A stretch of DNA of 64,000 nucleotides, taken from assembly GCA_028824015.1 (NCBI GenBank), contig JAPPFC010000046.1:1-64000 (forward strand). The letters are read 5' to 3'. Both the position numbers and the translations under genes were made by a program. Below the pieces are notes generated by a model that was not told where the DNA came from, made no database searches, and worked only from the letters and a program-made list of their open reading frames with translations. Below are positions 27,277-36,442 of the stretch, one piece after another; the stretch's first letter is position 1; each line of letters begins with the position of its first letter. Source of the DNA: a bacterium (GTDB lineage: Bacteria; Actinomycetota; Acidimicrobiia; Spongiisociales; ZC4RG35).

Positions 27277-27576
27277 CTAGCGTTTGCGGGGGAGGTCGGC
27301 GGCTTTCAGGGTTGAGCCTTGGGCGTCGAGGATGCCGATCTTGGTGCCGATGGTGGCCGGGCTGGCGGCGAACAGGTCGGCTCGGTTGATCACCAGGAAC
27401 CGGTAGGTCATCAGGGGTCTCAACCGCTTGACCACCTTCTTGATCTGCTTGTGGTCCTCGGCGATTCCCAAAGACCCCTTGGAGCAGACCAGATCGGCCG
27501 TCCCGGATGGGTCGGGTTCGGCGGCCAACTTCTCGATCATCGCTTGTTTGAGTTGTTCGTGTGTCAAGCGGGACAT
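27277..27576 (-). CDS. Hypothetical protein in the mannitol PTS operon
   Basis: ATG at 27576 is preceded by AGGTGAG. The 99-residue product is basic, with no signal or membrane segment, and its ends are LTHEQLKQAMIEKLAAE and AADLPRKR. I recognise no family. It lies between mtlD and the phosphatase gene on the same strand, so it is probably co-transcribed; a regulatory or carrier role is possible but unsupported. Confidence 0.6.
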   Translation of the reverse strand: MSRLTHEQLKQAMIEKLAAEPDPSGTADLVCSKGSLGIAEDHKQIKKVVKRLRPLMTYRFLVINRADLFAASPATIGTKIGILDAQGSTLKAADLPRKR

Positions 27577-27632
27577 ATCTCACCTGCCGGGGTTCGTCTC
27601 GTGCCTCTTCCGATCATATACGGACGGATTGA

Positions 27633-28754
27633 CTATGCCGGCAGCGCCAAGCGGTTCTCCAGCATTTCCAGCAAAGGCTGGTCTCCGGCGCCCAGTCCCA
27701 CGACCGCCTGCCACCCCGACCCCGAGAGAGCATCATGCAACTCTTCCGAACCGGGTACTTCGGGGTCGTCCAGGGCGAGCCCTGCCACTATCGCGTCGCA
27801 CAAGGCGTCGACCGGCAGTCCCCGGCGGACGGCCGCTCTTGCGGGTCCCACGAGTCGTTCGGTCGGGCCGAGTTTTCTCAGCGGGTTCCTCGCCACTCTC
27901 CTGATGGGATCCACCAACGTAGTGGTCTCGAACCGTGCCAGGTTGTACCGCCCGTACCCGGCCAGTTCGTCCCGGCGCCAATCATCGGACTCGGCGGAAA
28001 GCGCCGCGGCCATGGTTTCTGTGATCTCATCCAGGCGTTCCCGGATGATTGGATCGGAGACCGCCTCCGCCACGGTCTCATGACCCTTTCGCAGCCCGAT
28101 GAAGGCGGCGGCGGCATGCAGTCCGTTCACCAGCCACAGTTTCCTCTTCCGGTGGAGAGCCAGGTCGTCGACAAGCGTGAACCCCTCTATTCCGGGGTCT
28201 TCCCCCACCCACTCCTCACGGGAGACCTTGAAATCGAATCGGGCCTCCACTTCCACCGACAGGTCGTCTCCGCTGCCGCCGGGAACCATCCGGTCCACAA
28301 GCGTCTCGGGAAACCCCACCCCGGTGGTCGACCCTCCCAGGAGGCTCTCCACATGCTTCCGCAGCGCCGCCGAGTTGGGATCGGCGTTCTCGCAGGCAAG
28401 CACGTTGCGGATGCGGGAGTCACTTCTGGACAGGGCGGCCGCCACTACGGGCGCCACCCGATCCAGGATTCCCACTCCCACCGCGGTGCACACCACCTCC
28501 GCCTGGGATGCCTCGGCGGCGGCCTGATCGGCGTCGGCGCTGTTTACCCCCCGCACACCGCGGATCAGCCGGGTAGACCGGCTACCGTTTCCCACCTCGA
28601 TAACCCGGTATTCGCCTTCGCGGTTCAAGAGGTCCACCAGGGGAGCGGAGACGTCCAGGAAAACCACTTCCCAACCCGCCCGTCCGAACAGCCATCCCAG
28701 AAGTCCCCTTCCGATATTCCCAGCGCCGAATACGGCTACCCGCCGAGGGGTCAT
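27633..28754 (-). CDS. mtlD: Mannitol-1-phosphate 5-dehydrogenase
   Basis: The 373-residue length fits MtlD. It has the NAD motif AVFGAGNIGRG at about 7-17, the CENADPN segment and a catalytic-type region KRKLWLVNGLHAAAAFIG with the conserved lysines. It converts mannitol-1-phosphate, delivered by the PTS, to fructose-6-phosphate. The start overlaps the EIIA stop, and the gene follows EIIA as in classical mtl operons. Confidence 0.88.
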   Translation of the reverse strand: MTPRRVAVFGAGNIGRGLLGWLFGRAGWEVVFLDVSAPLVDLLNREGEYRVIEVGNGSRSTRLIRGVRGVNSADADQAAAEASQAEVVCTAVGVGILDRVAPVVAAALSRSDSRIRNVLACENADPNSAALRKHVESLLGGSTTGVGFPETLVDRMVPGGSGDDLSVEVEARFDFKVSREEWVGEDPGIEGFTLVDDLALHRKRKLWLVNGLHAAAAFIGLRKGHETVAEAVSDPIIRERLDEITETMAAALSAESDDWRRDELAGYGRYNLARFETTTLVDPIRRVARNPLRKLGPTERLVGPARAAVRRGLPVDALCDAIVAGLALDDPEVPGSEELHDALSGSGWQAVVGLGAGDQPLLEMLENRLALPA

Positions 28755-29197
28755 TCCGGGGGAGCCGCCAGGGTATCCCGTACGTAGTTTTCGTCGGTGG
28801 ACGCCGCCAGCCGGTCACAGAGGTCCTCGTCGTCCAAGACCTCCGCCAGATGTGACATGACCGCCAGATGCTCCTCTCCCACGGCTGCCAATCCGAACAC
28901 CAGGTAGGCTATGTCGTCGTCATCGCCCCAGGGGATGCCGGCAGGGTATTGAGCCAGCACCAGGGCGGTATGTTTGATCAGGTTCTTGTCCTCGTAGGTG
29001 CAGTGGGGGAGGGCGATCCCGTTGCCCAGATAGGTGGAGATCACCTCTTCTCGGGCCAGCATCGAGGCTCCATATCCCTCTTCCACGGCTCCCAGGTCGA
29101 GCAGCATGCCTGACACCCGGTCTATGGCCTCCTTCATGGTCCGGCCCTTTTCCCCCAGGGAGATGGCCTCCACCGCTGCCACGGACTTTTCCGCCAC
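28751..29197 (-). CDS. mtlF: PTS mannitol/fructose-type EIIA component
   Basis: This 148-residue EIIA domain has the phosphohistidine His65 in GNGIALPHCTYEDK. It passes phosphate from HPr to EIIB. It is a free-standing subunit, not fused to EIIC-EIIB. The stop overlaps the mtlD start and the EIIB gene lies 3 bases upstream. Confidence 0.88.
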   Translation of the reverse strand: MAEKSVAAVEAISLGEKGRTMKEAIDRVSGMLLDLGAVEEGYGASMLAREEVISTYLGNGIALPHCTYEDKNLIKHTALVLAQYPAGIPWGDDDDIAYLVFGLAAVGEEHLAVMSHLAEVLDDEDLCDRLAASTDENYVRDTLAAPPE

Positions 29198-29200
29198 CGG

Positions 29201-29524
29201 CTAGATCCCTTGCACGTCCTGGCCGTTGGCGAGGTTCTTCACCAACTGGGTCAGAGCCGGGTCCTTGAGAAAGGTCCTGAATGGAACAACCGCGGCGCCG
29301 GGAGCAACTTGCTTGACACGGGTGGCCAGTCCCTGGTGGGTGACCACCACGTCGGCGGCGGCGGGTATGTCGTGCACCGGTGAGTGCGTGACCTTAACGT
29401 CGAGTTTGGCCTTCTTGACCATCTTCTTGAGAGCATTGGTGACCATCAGACTGGATCCCATCCCGGCCTCACAGGCCAGGACGATCCACTGGACATCCGA
29501 TGCTGCTTTTATGACTGAACTCAT
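29201..29524 (-). CDS. PTS mannitol-type EIIB component
   Basis: The 107-residue product contains the phospho-cysteine Cys18 in VLACEAGMGSS. It phosphorylates the sugar alcohol transported by EIIC. Having EIIB as a separate protein is less common than the fused EIICB of many bacteria. A long hairpin lies just upstream (29546-29582). Confidence 0.88.
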   Translation of the reverse strand: MSSVIKAASDVQWIVLACEAGMGSSLMVTNALKKMVKKAKLDVKVTHSPVHDIPAAADVVVTHQGLATRVKQVAPGAAVVPFRTFLKDPALTQLVKNLANGQDVQGI

Positions 29525-29545
29525 GTTGCAATCCTCCGGATAAGA

Positions 29546-29582
29546 GAGTGGGGAGAGCCTCCTAGCAGGAGACTCTCCCCAC
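29546..29582 (-). terminator. Hairpin between EIIC and EIIB
   Basis: Arms AGTGGGGAGAG (29546-29556) and CTCTCCCCACT (29572-29582) pair perfectly over 11 bp, with an inner 5-bp stem and a 3-base loop. On the operon strand no T run follows, so it is more likely a processing or stability element than a full terminator. It could lower expression of the genes downstream of EIIC. Confidence 0.5.
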
Positions 29583-29604
29583 TTTATACGAGAGGGAAGT
29601 TTGT

Positions 29605-30699
29605 TTAGCCGGTCGGGACGGCGGGCATGGTGCCGATCATCTCGTCCGTGCCCTCGGTCTCCTTGACCGGTGAGATCCGCAACAGCAGCGTACCTACCAC
29701 GAAGGCTGCCGCGACCGCGGCTGCCATTCCTAGATACACACCTAAGTGTTCGCCCCTCGGCGTCACTGCCAGATAGGCGAATATCGAGCCAGGCGAAGGC
29801 GTTGCCGAAAGTCCCGCATCGAAAGCCACGAAGATGATGTCAGCGACGATTCCGCCGGCCCACATCGAGAGAATCATGATGGGATGCATGAGAACATACG
29901 GGAAGTAGATCTCATGGATTCCACCGAAGAAGTGGATAACGATGGCGCCCGGAGCCGAAAGCTTGGCCATTCCCTTACCGGCGAACCAGTAAGCAAGCAG
30001 CAAACCGAGGCCCGGACCGGGGTTGGTTTCCAGCAGGAAGTAGATCGACTTGCCTGTTTCGGCAGCGTCCGCTGCACCCAGTGGCGCCAGGATTCCGTGG
30101 TTGATGGCGTTGTTGAGGAACAACACCTTTCCGACTTCGATTGGTATGTCTGCGACCGGTAAGAGTCCTGCATCGGTGATGCCCTCCACCAGGTTCCCGA
30201 GAGCATTGGCGATACCGCCCATGATCGGGCCCATGATGTAACGGCCGAGGATCGCCAGGCCGAAGCCCAGAATGCCGAGCGAGAAGTTGTTGTAGAGCAT
30301 CTCGAAGCCGACGCCGACCTTGTCCTCGAAGGCCTGGTCGATTTTCATCATGATCCAAGCCGCGAGGGGACCGACCAACATCGCGCCCAAGAACTGAGGC
30401 GGGTCACCGGTGGCGCCGCTTGCCAGTGAGAAGTCGGCGCCCACGATGATCCCCATGGTGGCAATGGAGCCAATCACGCCTCCCCGGTGGCCGTACACCA
30501 TCTTGCCGCCTGTGAATCCGATCAATACGGGCAGCAGGTAGACAATGATGGGGCCTACCAGTTCGAGCAGATCGTCGTTAGGAGTCCATCCGGTGGGAAT
30601 GAAAAAGGCGGTGATCAATCCCCAGGCTATGAAAGCCCCGATGTTGGGAATGACCATACCCGCCAAGAACCCGCCAAACTTCTGTAGACGTGCGAGCAT
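29605..30699 (-). CDS. mtlA: PTS mannitol-type EIIC permease
   Basis: From ATG 30699, preceded by AAGGAGG, the product is 364 residues with multiple membrane helices. The signature FFGGIHEIYFPYVLM holds the conserved GIHE sugar-binding motif of the mannitol EIIC family. It imports and orients the sugar alcohol for phosphorylation by EIIB. It is the first gene of the operon running leftward to 23106. Confidence 0.9.
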   Translation of the reverse strand: MLARLQKFGGFLAGMVIPNIGAFIAWGLITAFFIPTGWTPNDDLLELVGPIIVYLLPVLIGFTGGKMVYGHRGGVIGSIATMGIIVGADFSLASGATGDPPQFLGAMLVGPLAAWIMMKIDQAFEDKVGVGFEMLYNNFSLGILGFGLAILGRYIMGPIMGGIANALGNLVEGITDAGLLPVADIPIEVGKVLFLNNAINHGILAPLGAADAAETGKSIYFLLETNPGPGLGLLLAYWFAGKGMAKLSAPGAIVIHFFGGIHEIYFPYVLMHPIMILSMWAGGIVADIIFVAFDAGLSATPSPGSIFAYLAVTPRGEHLGVYLGMAAAVAAAFVVGTLLLRISPVKETEGTDEMIGTMPAVPTG

Positions 30700-30819
30700 C
30701 TGTCCTCCTTGTTTGAGGTTTTGTTGTGCCTTTACCCTAGAGGCTGAGACCGCTTCGCGCAACTATTTCCGAGGTGCTCCTTCTTAGCCTCGTTCGGCTC
30801 CCATCGGCGGTGGCTGCAC

Positions 30820-31437
30820 TCAGTTGGAAGTGAGGATCCGGTAGGCGGCGGCCATTATGGTCGCTACCAGGGAGAGTGCTGGAGCTCCCAGCACCCACAG
30901 GGCCAATATGCCTGGGAATCCGGCAATCTGGAAGAACAGAAATATCGCGGGGGCGAAGAACAACAGGGCGGCCAGCATCAGGCCCAAAAGCGGCATCCGG
31001 TTCCCCTTGCCCAACTCCGAACTCAAGGCCAGCGATCCGAAGCCCTTGGCCGTCCTGTCCACGATCACGAAGGGATAGAGGCTGTAGATCATCAGCACCA
31101 GGATCGCTGGAACCACCAGGAAAACGGTCCCAACCGCCACCGTGAAACAGAAGACCGCCGTGGTTCTCACGAAACCGTCCCTCACCCACCAGTCGTCGTC
31201 GCTTGGGATGTAGTCGGGCGAGGCCGCGGCCAGGGCGGTACGGGCCAGTGGCCATCCCGCATATCCGGTCCCCACGAAGCCCCCCAGCCAGATCAGCAGG
31301 TAGAACCAGAAGAAGAGCGGGTTCGTCTCTCTGAGGTTCTCGGCGGACTGCCACACGAGAAGCACCAGGCTCGGCACGGCCATCAGGACTAGCGATCGGA
31401 TCAGCAGTGGAACCGGAGATCGTAGAAAGGCCCCCAC
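30820..31437 (-). CDS. Multi-pass membrane protein, unknown
   Basis: This 205-residue protein has about five hydrophobic segments and no soluble domain. Segments such as LVVPAILVLMIYSLYPFVIVDR resemble the DUF975/glycerophosphodiesterase membrane-domain type of helical proteins, only loosely. It lies upstream of the mtl operon on the same strand, 120 bases away, and may be transcribed separately. Confidence 0.65.
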   Translation of the reverse strand: MGAFLRSPVPLLIRSLVLMAVPSLVLLVWQSAENLRETNPLFFWFYLLIWLGGFVGTGYAGWPLARTALAAASPDYIPSDDDWWVRDGFVRTTAVFCFTVAVGTVFLVVPAILVLMIYSLYPFVIVDRTAKGFGSLALSSELGKGNRMPLLGLMLAALLFFAPAIFLFFQIAGFPGILALWVLGAPALSLVATIMAAAYRILTSN

Positions 31438-31538
31438 TCCATGGCTGAAAGCCGTGCGTATCGGGAAGGGGGAGACGTTGTTACCCAGGAGAATCGGGCC
31501 TTTTGGAGGAGAGTCTTGAAGGCTACTCTAGGGGGACT

Positions 31539-31802
31539 GTGAGCGGAAAGCGCCAGCCTGATATGGAGTCGGTCGCATCGGCTTTGCAGCCCTATTCGTC
31601 GGGCTTGCAGGCCGATGGCTACTCGTTGGAGGTGGGGTTTGACGGTGACAGCCTGCACGTTGAGATCGTGGCCGGACCCGAAGCATGCGAGGACTGTCTG
31701 ATCCCCAAAGACATGTTCACGCCGATGATCGCCTCGACCCTGAACTCGAAGGGGTTGGCCTTCGAGCAGATAACCCTGGTCTACCCGAACGACCGGACTT
31801 GA
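31539..31802 (+). CDS. Small hypothetical protein with CxxC
   Basis: GTG at 31539 is preceded by AGGGGG; the product is 87 residues. It contains GPEACEDCLIPKDMF with a CxxC pair that might bind metal or be redox-active. The family is not recognised. It ends 1 base before the start of the aminotransferase gene and is probably co-transcribed with it. A TTG start at 31503 would extend it by 12 residues. Confidence 0.6.
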   Translation: MSGKRQPDMESVASALQPYSSGLQADGYSLEVGFDGDSLHVEIVAGPEACEDCLIPKDMFTPMIASTLNSKGLAFEQITLVYPNDRT

Positions 31803-31803
31803 T

Positions 31804-32949
31804 GTGGTGAGAGCACCCTATTCGGGCCTCGAACTCCCGGCGCAGGACCTGTTCAGCCTCACCGGCGGCATTGCCTGGCTGAACAGCGCGTACCTGGGGG
31901 CTCGGGCCATCCCGGTTGCCGAGGCGGTGGCCGCCGCGGTCAACCGTCCGCTCTCCGAAGTGGAGGTCTCGGACTTCTTCACAGCCGGCGACCGGATCAG
32001 AGGACTGTTCTCGTCCCTGGTGGGTGGGGATGCGGACGGGGTGGCGTTGATTCCATCCGCCAGCTACGGCGTGGCCACCGCTGCTTCGGCCCTGGGTACG
32101 GGCAAGGGCGACAAAGTGCTGATGCTTGATGAACAGTTCCCCGCCATGGTGTATCCATGGACCGAGAGGGGTGCTGAGCCGGTGTTCGTAAAGCGCCCGC
32201 TCGATGACGACTGGACTTCCGCGGTTCTGGATAGCCTGGATGAGAGCATCTCGGTGGTGTCTGCGCCGGCATGTCATTGGACCGACGGGACGCGGGTGGA
32301 TCTGGCGGTGGTGGGCAAGGCTGCCCGAAGGGTGGGCGCCAGGTTGGTGGTGGACCTCTCCCAGAGTCTTGGCATGGCCCCCTTCGATGCAGGGACGATC
32401 CAGCCCGACTTCGTGGCGTGCGTCGGGTACAAGTGGCTGCTGGGCCCTCCGGGTATGTCGTATCTGTGGGCTTCGCCGGAGAACCGGGAGGGACGGCCGC
32501 TGGACGCCAACTGGATGGCCAGGGCGGGGAGCGAAGACTTTTCGAGGGTCAACGAGTACCGCTGGGAGCTGGCCTCCACGGCCCGGCGCTACGACGCCGG
32601 CCAGACCTGGAACCTCTGGCTGTCGGAGGCGGCCTGCAGTGGCCTGGAGATCGTTGCGGGGGTGGGGGCAGACCGGCTACAGGCCCATAGCGGGCTGCTC
32701 ACCGACCACCTGGCGGAAGAAGCCGCCGATCTGGGGCTGGCGGCTCCCAGCTCGCAGTTTCGCAGCGCCCACCTGGTGGGCCTCCGACTGCCGGAGGGCG
32801 CTGATCCACGGTCCCTGGTGGCGGAGTTGGCCGACCGGTCCGTCTTCGTTTCGGTGAGGGGCAACTCGGTGCGGGTCTCTGTTCACATGTGGAACACCCG
32901 GGAAGACATCGACCGACTGATGGAAGGCCTCGCTGCCTGGGTCGGGTGA
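31804..32949 (+). CDS. Class V aminotransferase-fold PLP enzyme
   Basis: The 381-residue protein follows the class V fold: VVDLSQSLG with the PLP-binding Asp184 and VACVGYKWLLGPPG with the Schiff-base Lys210. Segments LNSAYLGA and ALIPSASYGVATAA are also typical. Members include cysteine desulfurases, isopenicillin N epimerase and kynureninase. The lack of an obvious catalytic Cys loop argues against a desulfurase. Confidence 0.8.
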   Translation: MVRAPYSGLELPAQDLFSLTGGIAWLNSAYLGARAIPVAEAVAAAVNRPLSEVEVSDFFTAGDRIRGLFSSLVGGDADGVALIPSASYGVATAASALGTGKGDKVLMLDEQFPAMVYPWTERGAEPVFVKRPLDDDWTSAVLDSLDESISVVSAPACHWTDGTRVDLAVVGKAARRVGARLVVDLSQSLGMAPFDAGTIQPDFVACVGYKWLLGPPGMSYLWASPENREGRPLDANWMARAGSEDFSRVNEYRWELASTARRYDAGQTWNLWLSEAACSGLEIVAGVGADRLQAHSGLLTDHLAEEAADLGLAAPSSQFRSAHLVGLRLPEGADPRSLVAELADRSVFVSVRGNSVRVSVHMWNTREDIDRLMEGLAAWVG

Positions 32950-33000
32950 ATGTCGCCGGCGGCGGGAGGGACGTTTGGCGAACCCGGGATCAACCGGGGC

Positions 33001-33318
33001 CTAGACTGAAATCTCCTTGTAGTCGCCCGGCTCCATGCTATCAACAGCGTCTAGGACTTCTTCGATTCTTCGGCGGATGCGGGGCCACGAGGCGGACATC
33101 AAAACGAGAATGGCCAGGTGTGATCCAGAGAGGTTCTGTTGATGGCGCAGGTTTTGGTCGGTGGTTATCAGGAGGTGAAAGTCGTTCTCCTGGGCTTTGG
33201 CTATCAGGATGCTGTTTCGTAGAGTGCTCCATCCACGTTCGTAGGCTGTAACCACAGAGTGTCCCGTGAGGTGCCCTCGCAGTGGCACGGGAGTGCCCTG
33301 ATCGAGCAGGATTTTCAC
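33001..33318 (-). CDS. DUF5615 family PIN-like toxin
   Basis: This 105-residue protein starts KILLDQG and has LLITTDQNLRHQQNL in the middle, matching the DUF5615 PIN-like family found in toxin-antitoxin pairs. The acidic residues D6 and D54 or so would bind metal for RNA cleavage. Its start overlaps the stop of the DUF433 gene by 4 bases, the usual order for this pair. Confidence 0.8.
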   Translation of the reverse strand: MKILLDQGTPVPLRGHLTGHSVVTAYERGWSTLRNSILIAKAQENDFHLLITTDQNLRHQQNLSGSHLAILVLMSASWPRIRRRIEEVLDAVDSMEPGDYKEISV

Positions 33319-33542
33319 AAGCGGGAAGATGCTGCGAGTTCAGCCATACCGTGGCTGAGGACAGCTTCCACCTTCCAACGATTGACTCCCGGGAACCACT
33401 CTAGGAACTGGTCGATAGACGCACCGTCCTGCAGGTTGTCGAATAGGGCGCTGATGGGCAAGCGGGTCCCGGTGAAAACCCAGGCTCCGCTGACCCTTTC
33501 CGGGTGTCGCTCCACGGCGTCGCAGGTGTCCCATTTGGTCAT
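33315..33542 (-). CDS. DUF433 family antitoxin
   Basis: The 75-residue DUF433 protein has the pattern GTRLPISALFDNLQDGASIDQFLEWFPG. DUF433 proteins are helical DNA-binding partners of DUF5615/PIN toxins, and the downstream overlapping gene is such a toxin. Confidence 0.8.
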   Translation of the reverse strand: MTKWDTCDAVERHPERVSGAWVFTGTRLPISALFDNLQDGASIDQFLEWFPGVNRWKVEAVLSHGMAELAASSRL

Positions 33543-33724
33543 GTCACATAACTCTTCCCGCTGCCCGACGGGCCTGTTTCAAGTCCGTGTTCCACAGACT
33601 TACATGCCTGAAACGTCGGAACAGTAACGGCGAAACAAATTCTACTACGTTGGACGGCTTTCCGCCCGGAGAGAGTCGATGGCGTTGAAGATCCTGGGAA
33701 CCGTATGGCGCTTAGAAAACGCCG

Positions 33725-34828
33725 TCAGCGGCGGGCTCTGATCTTCCACTCCTCCAGGTCGCCTTCCTCTCCGACCACCAGCGCCCGGTTCCACATGTTC
33801 ACGGTGGCGCAGGCGTGATTGGGCAGGATGCGCACAATGTCACCCACCCGGAGCGTCCTGACTGCCGGTCCTTTCAGGAAGCCGTGCTCCTCGTTGGCCT
33901 TGAAGAAGTCGAGGTCGGCGTAGCGGCCGTCCTGGGTGAGGACCCTTCCGAACCCGACTCCCGAAGTGGGACCGTCTGAGCTCATCGATTTGCTCCCGGC
34001 GTCGATTATCGCCTCCCCGGGCCGGGGAGTGCTAACCACCCTGGCGGCCACGGTGAGCGCGCAGCCGGACAGGTTGGTGCTCCCCAGAGTCACCTGGTTG
34101 GCGTCGTTGAAGACATATGTTCCAGGTCGGGCCTCGGTTATTCCCGACACCGTGGGTGTGGAGGTGGAACCGGGCGTGGACCCGACCGACACCACCGTCA
34201 CCTGAAAACCTGCTTCGCGAAGCGCCTGCGCGATTCCGACCATGGTCCTTCCCACGGCTCTTCCCTCTGCCTCGAGGTTTGACCGGTCATTGCCGAATCC
34301 GCTCAGGTGTCCGGCGTGGGTGATTATCCCTTCGAACTCCAGGCCGGCCAGGCCCGCCATCCGCCCTGCTAACTCAAATACCTGATCGGGCGTGACTCCT
34401 GCCCGTCCCAGTCCGGTGTCCACTTCAATCAGGTAGGGAACCACAACCCCAGCAACTACGCTGGCTTCGGACAGGGGGGCGGCTGCCTCCAAGGAGTCGA
34501 GCGCCACCCGCACCCGGCCCCTCCGGTTGGCTGCCACCGCGAAATCCACCTTGGAGGGCCCCACCGGTTGGTGAGCCCAGGTGAGGTCGGTGTAGCCGTG
34601 GTCGAGGAGGCAGTCCACCTCGGCGGGGGTGGCGCAGGTGAACCCCACACAGCCGGCCTGGTACTGGAGGCTGGCGGCCTCCACCATTTTTGAGGTCTTC
34701 CAATGGGGACGAAGGGCCACTCCCAGATCGCGCATCCGCTGCGCCATCTCCACGATGTTGTATTCCATCACGGCCCGGTCCACCAAGAGGGCGGGGGTCG
34801 GCAGGTCAGTTGAAGAGGCGAGGTTCAC
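33725..34828 (-). CDS. D-threonine aldolase/D-serine dehydratase-like PLP enzyme (DSD1 family)
   Basis: A 367-residue alanine racemase-type barrel with PLP Lys44 in RPHWKTSK. The barrel strand VPYLIEVDTGLGRAGV and the C-terminal VRILPNHACATVNMWN with His and Cys metal ligands match the DSD1 family. Likely reactions are D-threonine aldol cleavage or D-serine/3-hydroxy-D-aspartate dehydration. It lies 3 bases from the acyl-CoA ligase gene upstream on the same strand. Confidence 0.85.
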   Translation of the reverse strand: MNLASSTDLPTPALLVDRAVMEYNIVEMAQRMRDLGVALRPHWKTSKMVEAASLQYQAGCVGFTCATPAEVDCLLDHGYTDLTWAHQPVGPSKVDFAVAANRRGRVRVALDSLEAAAPLSEASVVAGVVVPYLIEVDTGLGRAGVTPDQVFELAGRMAGLAGLEFEGIITHAGHLSGFGNDRSNLEAEGRAVGRTMVGIAQALREAGFQVTVVSVGSTPGSTSTPTVSGITEARPGTYVFNDANQVTLGSTNLSGCALTVAARVVSTPRPGEAIIDAGSKSMSSDGPTSGVGFGRVLTQDGRYADLDFFKANEEHGFLKGPAVRTLRVGDIVRILPNHACATVNMWNRALVVGEEGDLEEWKIRARR

Positions 34829-34831
34829 CAG

Positions 34832-36349
34832 TCAACCCGTGTGTCTCGTGTGCGTCTCCACCAGGAGATGCTTCAGGATCTTACCGGTGGCGCTGCGGGG
34901 CAGGCGATCTGCGAGGATTAGTCGCTTGGGTTTCATGTGGGTGGCAAGGCGGGCGCCGACCCATTCGGCCAGATCCTCCAAAGTCGGAGCCTGTCCCTCG
35001 CGGGGCACCACCACTGCGGTCACTGCCTCTCCCCATTGGCGGTCGGGGAGGCCGATGACGGCAATCTGCTCTACCTGGGGATGATGGGAGAGGACATTCT
35101 CGATCTGGGGAGGGTAGATGTTCACGCCACCGCTGATGATCAGTTCCTTCAGGCGACCCGACAGGTAGAGATGCCCCTGGCGGTCCCGGTATCCGAGGTC
35201 GCCGGTGTGGAGCCAGCCGTTCCGTATCGCCTGGGCGGTGGCCTGTTTCTGTCTCCAATACCCGGACATCAGCTTTGGGGTACGGACCAGCAGTTCCCCC
35301 ACCTGGTCGGGCTCGGCGTCTCTTCCTTCCCTGGTTGTGATCCTTATGTCAACCCCGACGATGGGACGACCGATGGAGAGCCCGCTCGAAGTGATCCCGG
35401 CCCTGCGTTCATGGTCCTCGGGCCCCAGCGCCGCGCAAACCGCGGTGGCCTCGGTGAGCCCGTACCCGTGATAGAAGGCGCAGGGAAGGGAATCCATCAT
35501 TCTGTCGACCAGATTGGACCGGGTGGAAGCCGCGCCGTAGAGAAGCAGGCGCATGGAACGGAACAGGTCTGGGTCGAAGCCGGGAGAATCGAGGATTCTC
35601 TGAAGCTGGGTGGCGACCATGATGGTGGTGGTGACTCCGGTTTGGGAGATCGTACGCATTGCTTCTTCGGGATTGAACGAGGGGAGCACGACATGGCCCT
35701 GTCCGTCCACCAGCATGGTGATGACCCGCAGCCCGGCGGAGGCATGGTACAGGGGCGTGGCCGAGAGGTACACGTCAGCGGGAACCAGTTCTTGCGAGAC
35801 TGCCGACACGAAAGCGTTGAAGGTCAAGGCCCGCTGGGATAGACAAACCCCCTTGGGATCTCCGGTGGTGCCGCTGGTGTAGATGATCAGCGCCGTATCC
35901 TCGGGCCGGGCCTCCGGAGAAACCGGATCGGACGTGGAGAGCAAGCGCCGGTATTCGGCGCCATCGTGCTCGAGCAGGGTCATTTCGGCGTTCCCGGCCC
36001 GCGCAACCATCTCTCCGTATTTCTGCCCGACGATCGCAGCCCGGGGATCTGCGTCGGACAGTTGCCTACCAATCTCGGCCGGAGCCAGTTGGGTGGACAG
36101 GGGAACTGCGGCGGCGCCCAGCCGGGCGGCGCCCAGGTAGGCGTCGAAGAACGCCAGGCCTGCAGGAGCCATGACGGCCACGCGATCGCCTCTTTCCACA
36201 CCCGTGCGGGCCAGCAGGGCGGCCACTCTCTCCACTCGCTGGGACAACTCGGCGTAAGTGAGGGAAGGGCCTCCCATGATTTGCACCGCCCGCCGTTCGG
36301 GATAGAGCCGGGCGGACCGGTTCAAGAGGTCGGTGACCAGGGCGGACAT
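34832..36349 (-). CDS. AMP-dependent acyl-CoA synthetase/ligase
   Basis: This 505-residue ANL-family enzyme has the ATP motif YTSGTTGDPKG at about 157-167, GYGLTEAT near 315, HTGDLGYRD, and a C-terminal SATGKILKHLL with the catalytic lysine. It activates a carboxylic acid to its CoA thioester; the acid is not identifiable. The gene precedes the DSD1-type gene and follows the block of four transporter copies on the same strand. Confidence 0.9.
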   Translation of the reverse strand: MSALVTDLLNRSARLYPERRAVQIMGGPSLTYAELSQRVERVAALLARTGVERGDRVAVMAPAGLAFFDAYLGAARLGAAAVPLSTQLAPAEIGRQLSDADPRAAIVGQKYGEMVARAGNAEMTLLEHDGAEYRRLLSTSDPVSPEARPEDTALIIYTSGTTGDPKGVCLSQRALTFNAFVSAVSQELVPADVYLSATPLYHASAGLRVITMLVDGQGHVVLPSFNPEEAMRTISQTGVTTTIMVATQLQRILDSPGFDPDLFRSMRLLLYGAASTRSNLVDRMMDSLPCAFYHGYGLTEATAVCAALGPEDHERRAGITSSGLSIGRPIVGVDIRITTREGRDAEPDQVGELLVRTPKLMSGYWRQKQATAQAIRNGWLHTGDLGYRDRQGHLYLSGRLKELIISGGVNIYPPQIENVLSHHPQVEQIAVIGLPDRQWGEAVTAVVVPREGQAPTLEDLAEWVGARLATHMKPKRLILADRLPRSATGKILKHLLVETHTRHTG

Positions 36350-36442
36350 CGCCTCAGAACGATACAGCCGAGACCTGACCGGACTCCGGCCCGAAAGGCT
36401 CAGCCATGGTGGGATTGGTGGTTTCGGTGCGCACGGGGCGGG

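Noticed and set aside
31804-32949. Cysteine desulfurase
   Set aside because: It has the class V fold but no recognisable catalytic cysteine loop or Fe-S assembly neighbours.
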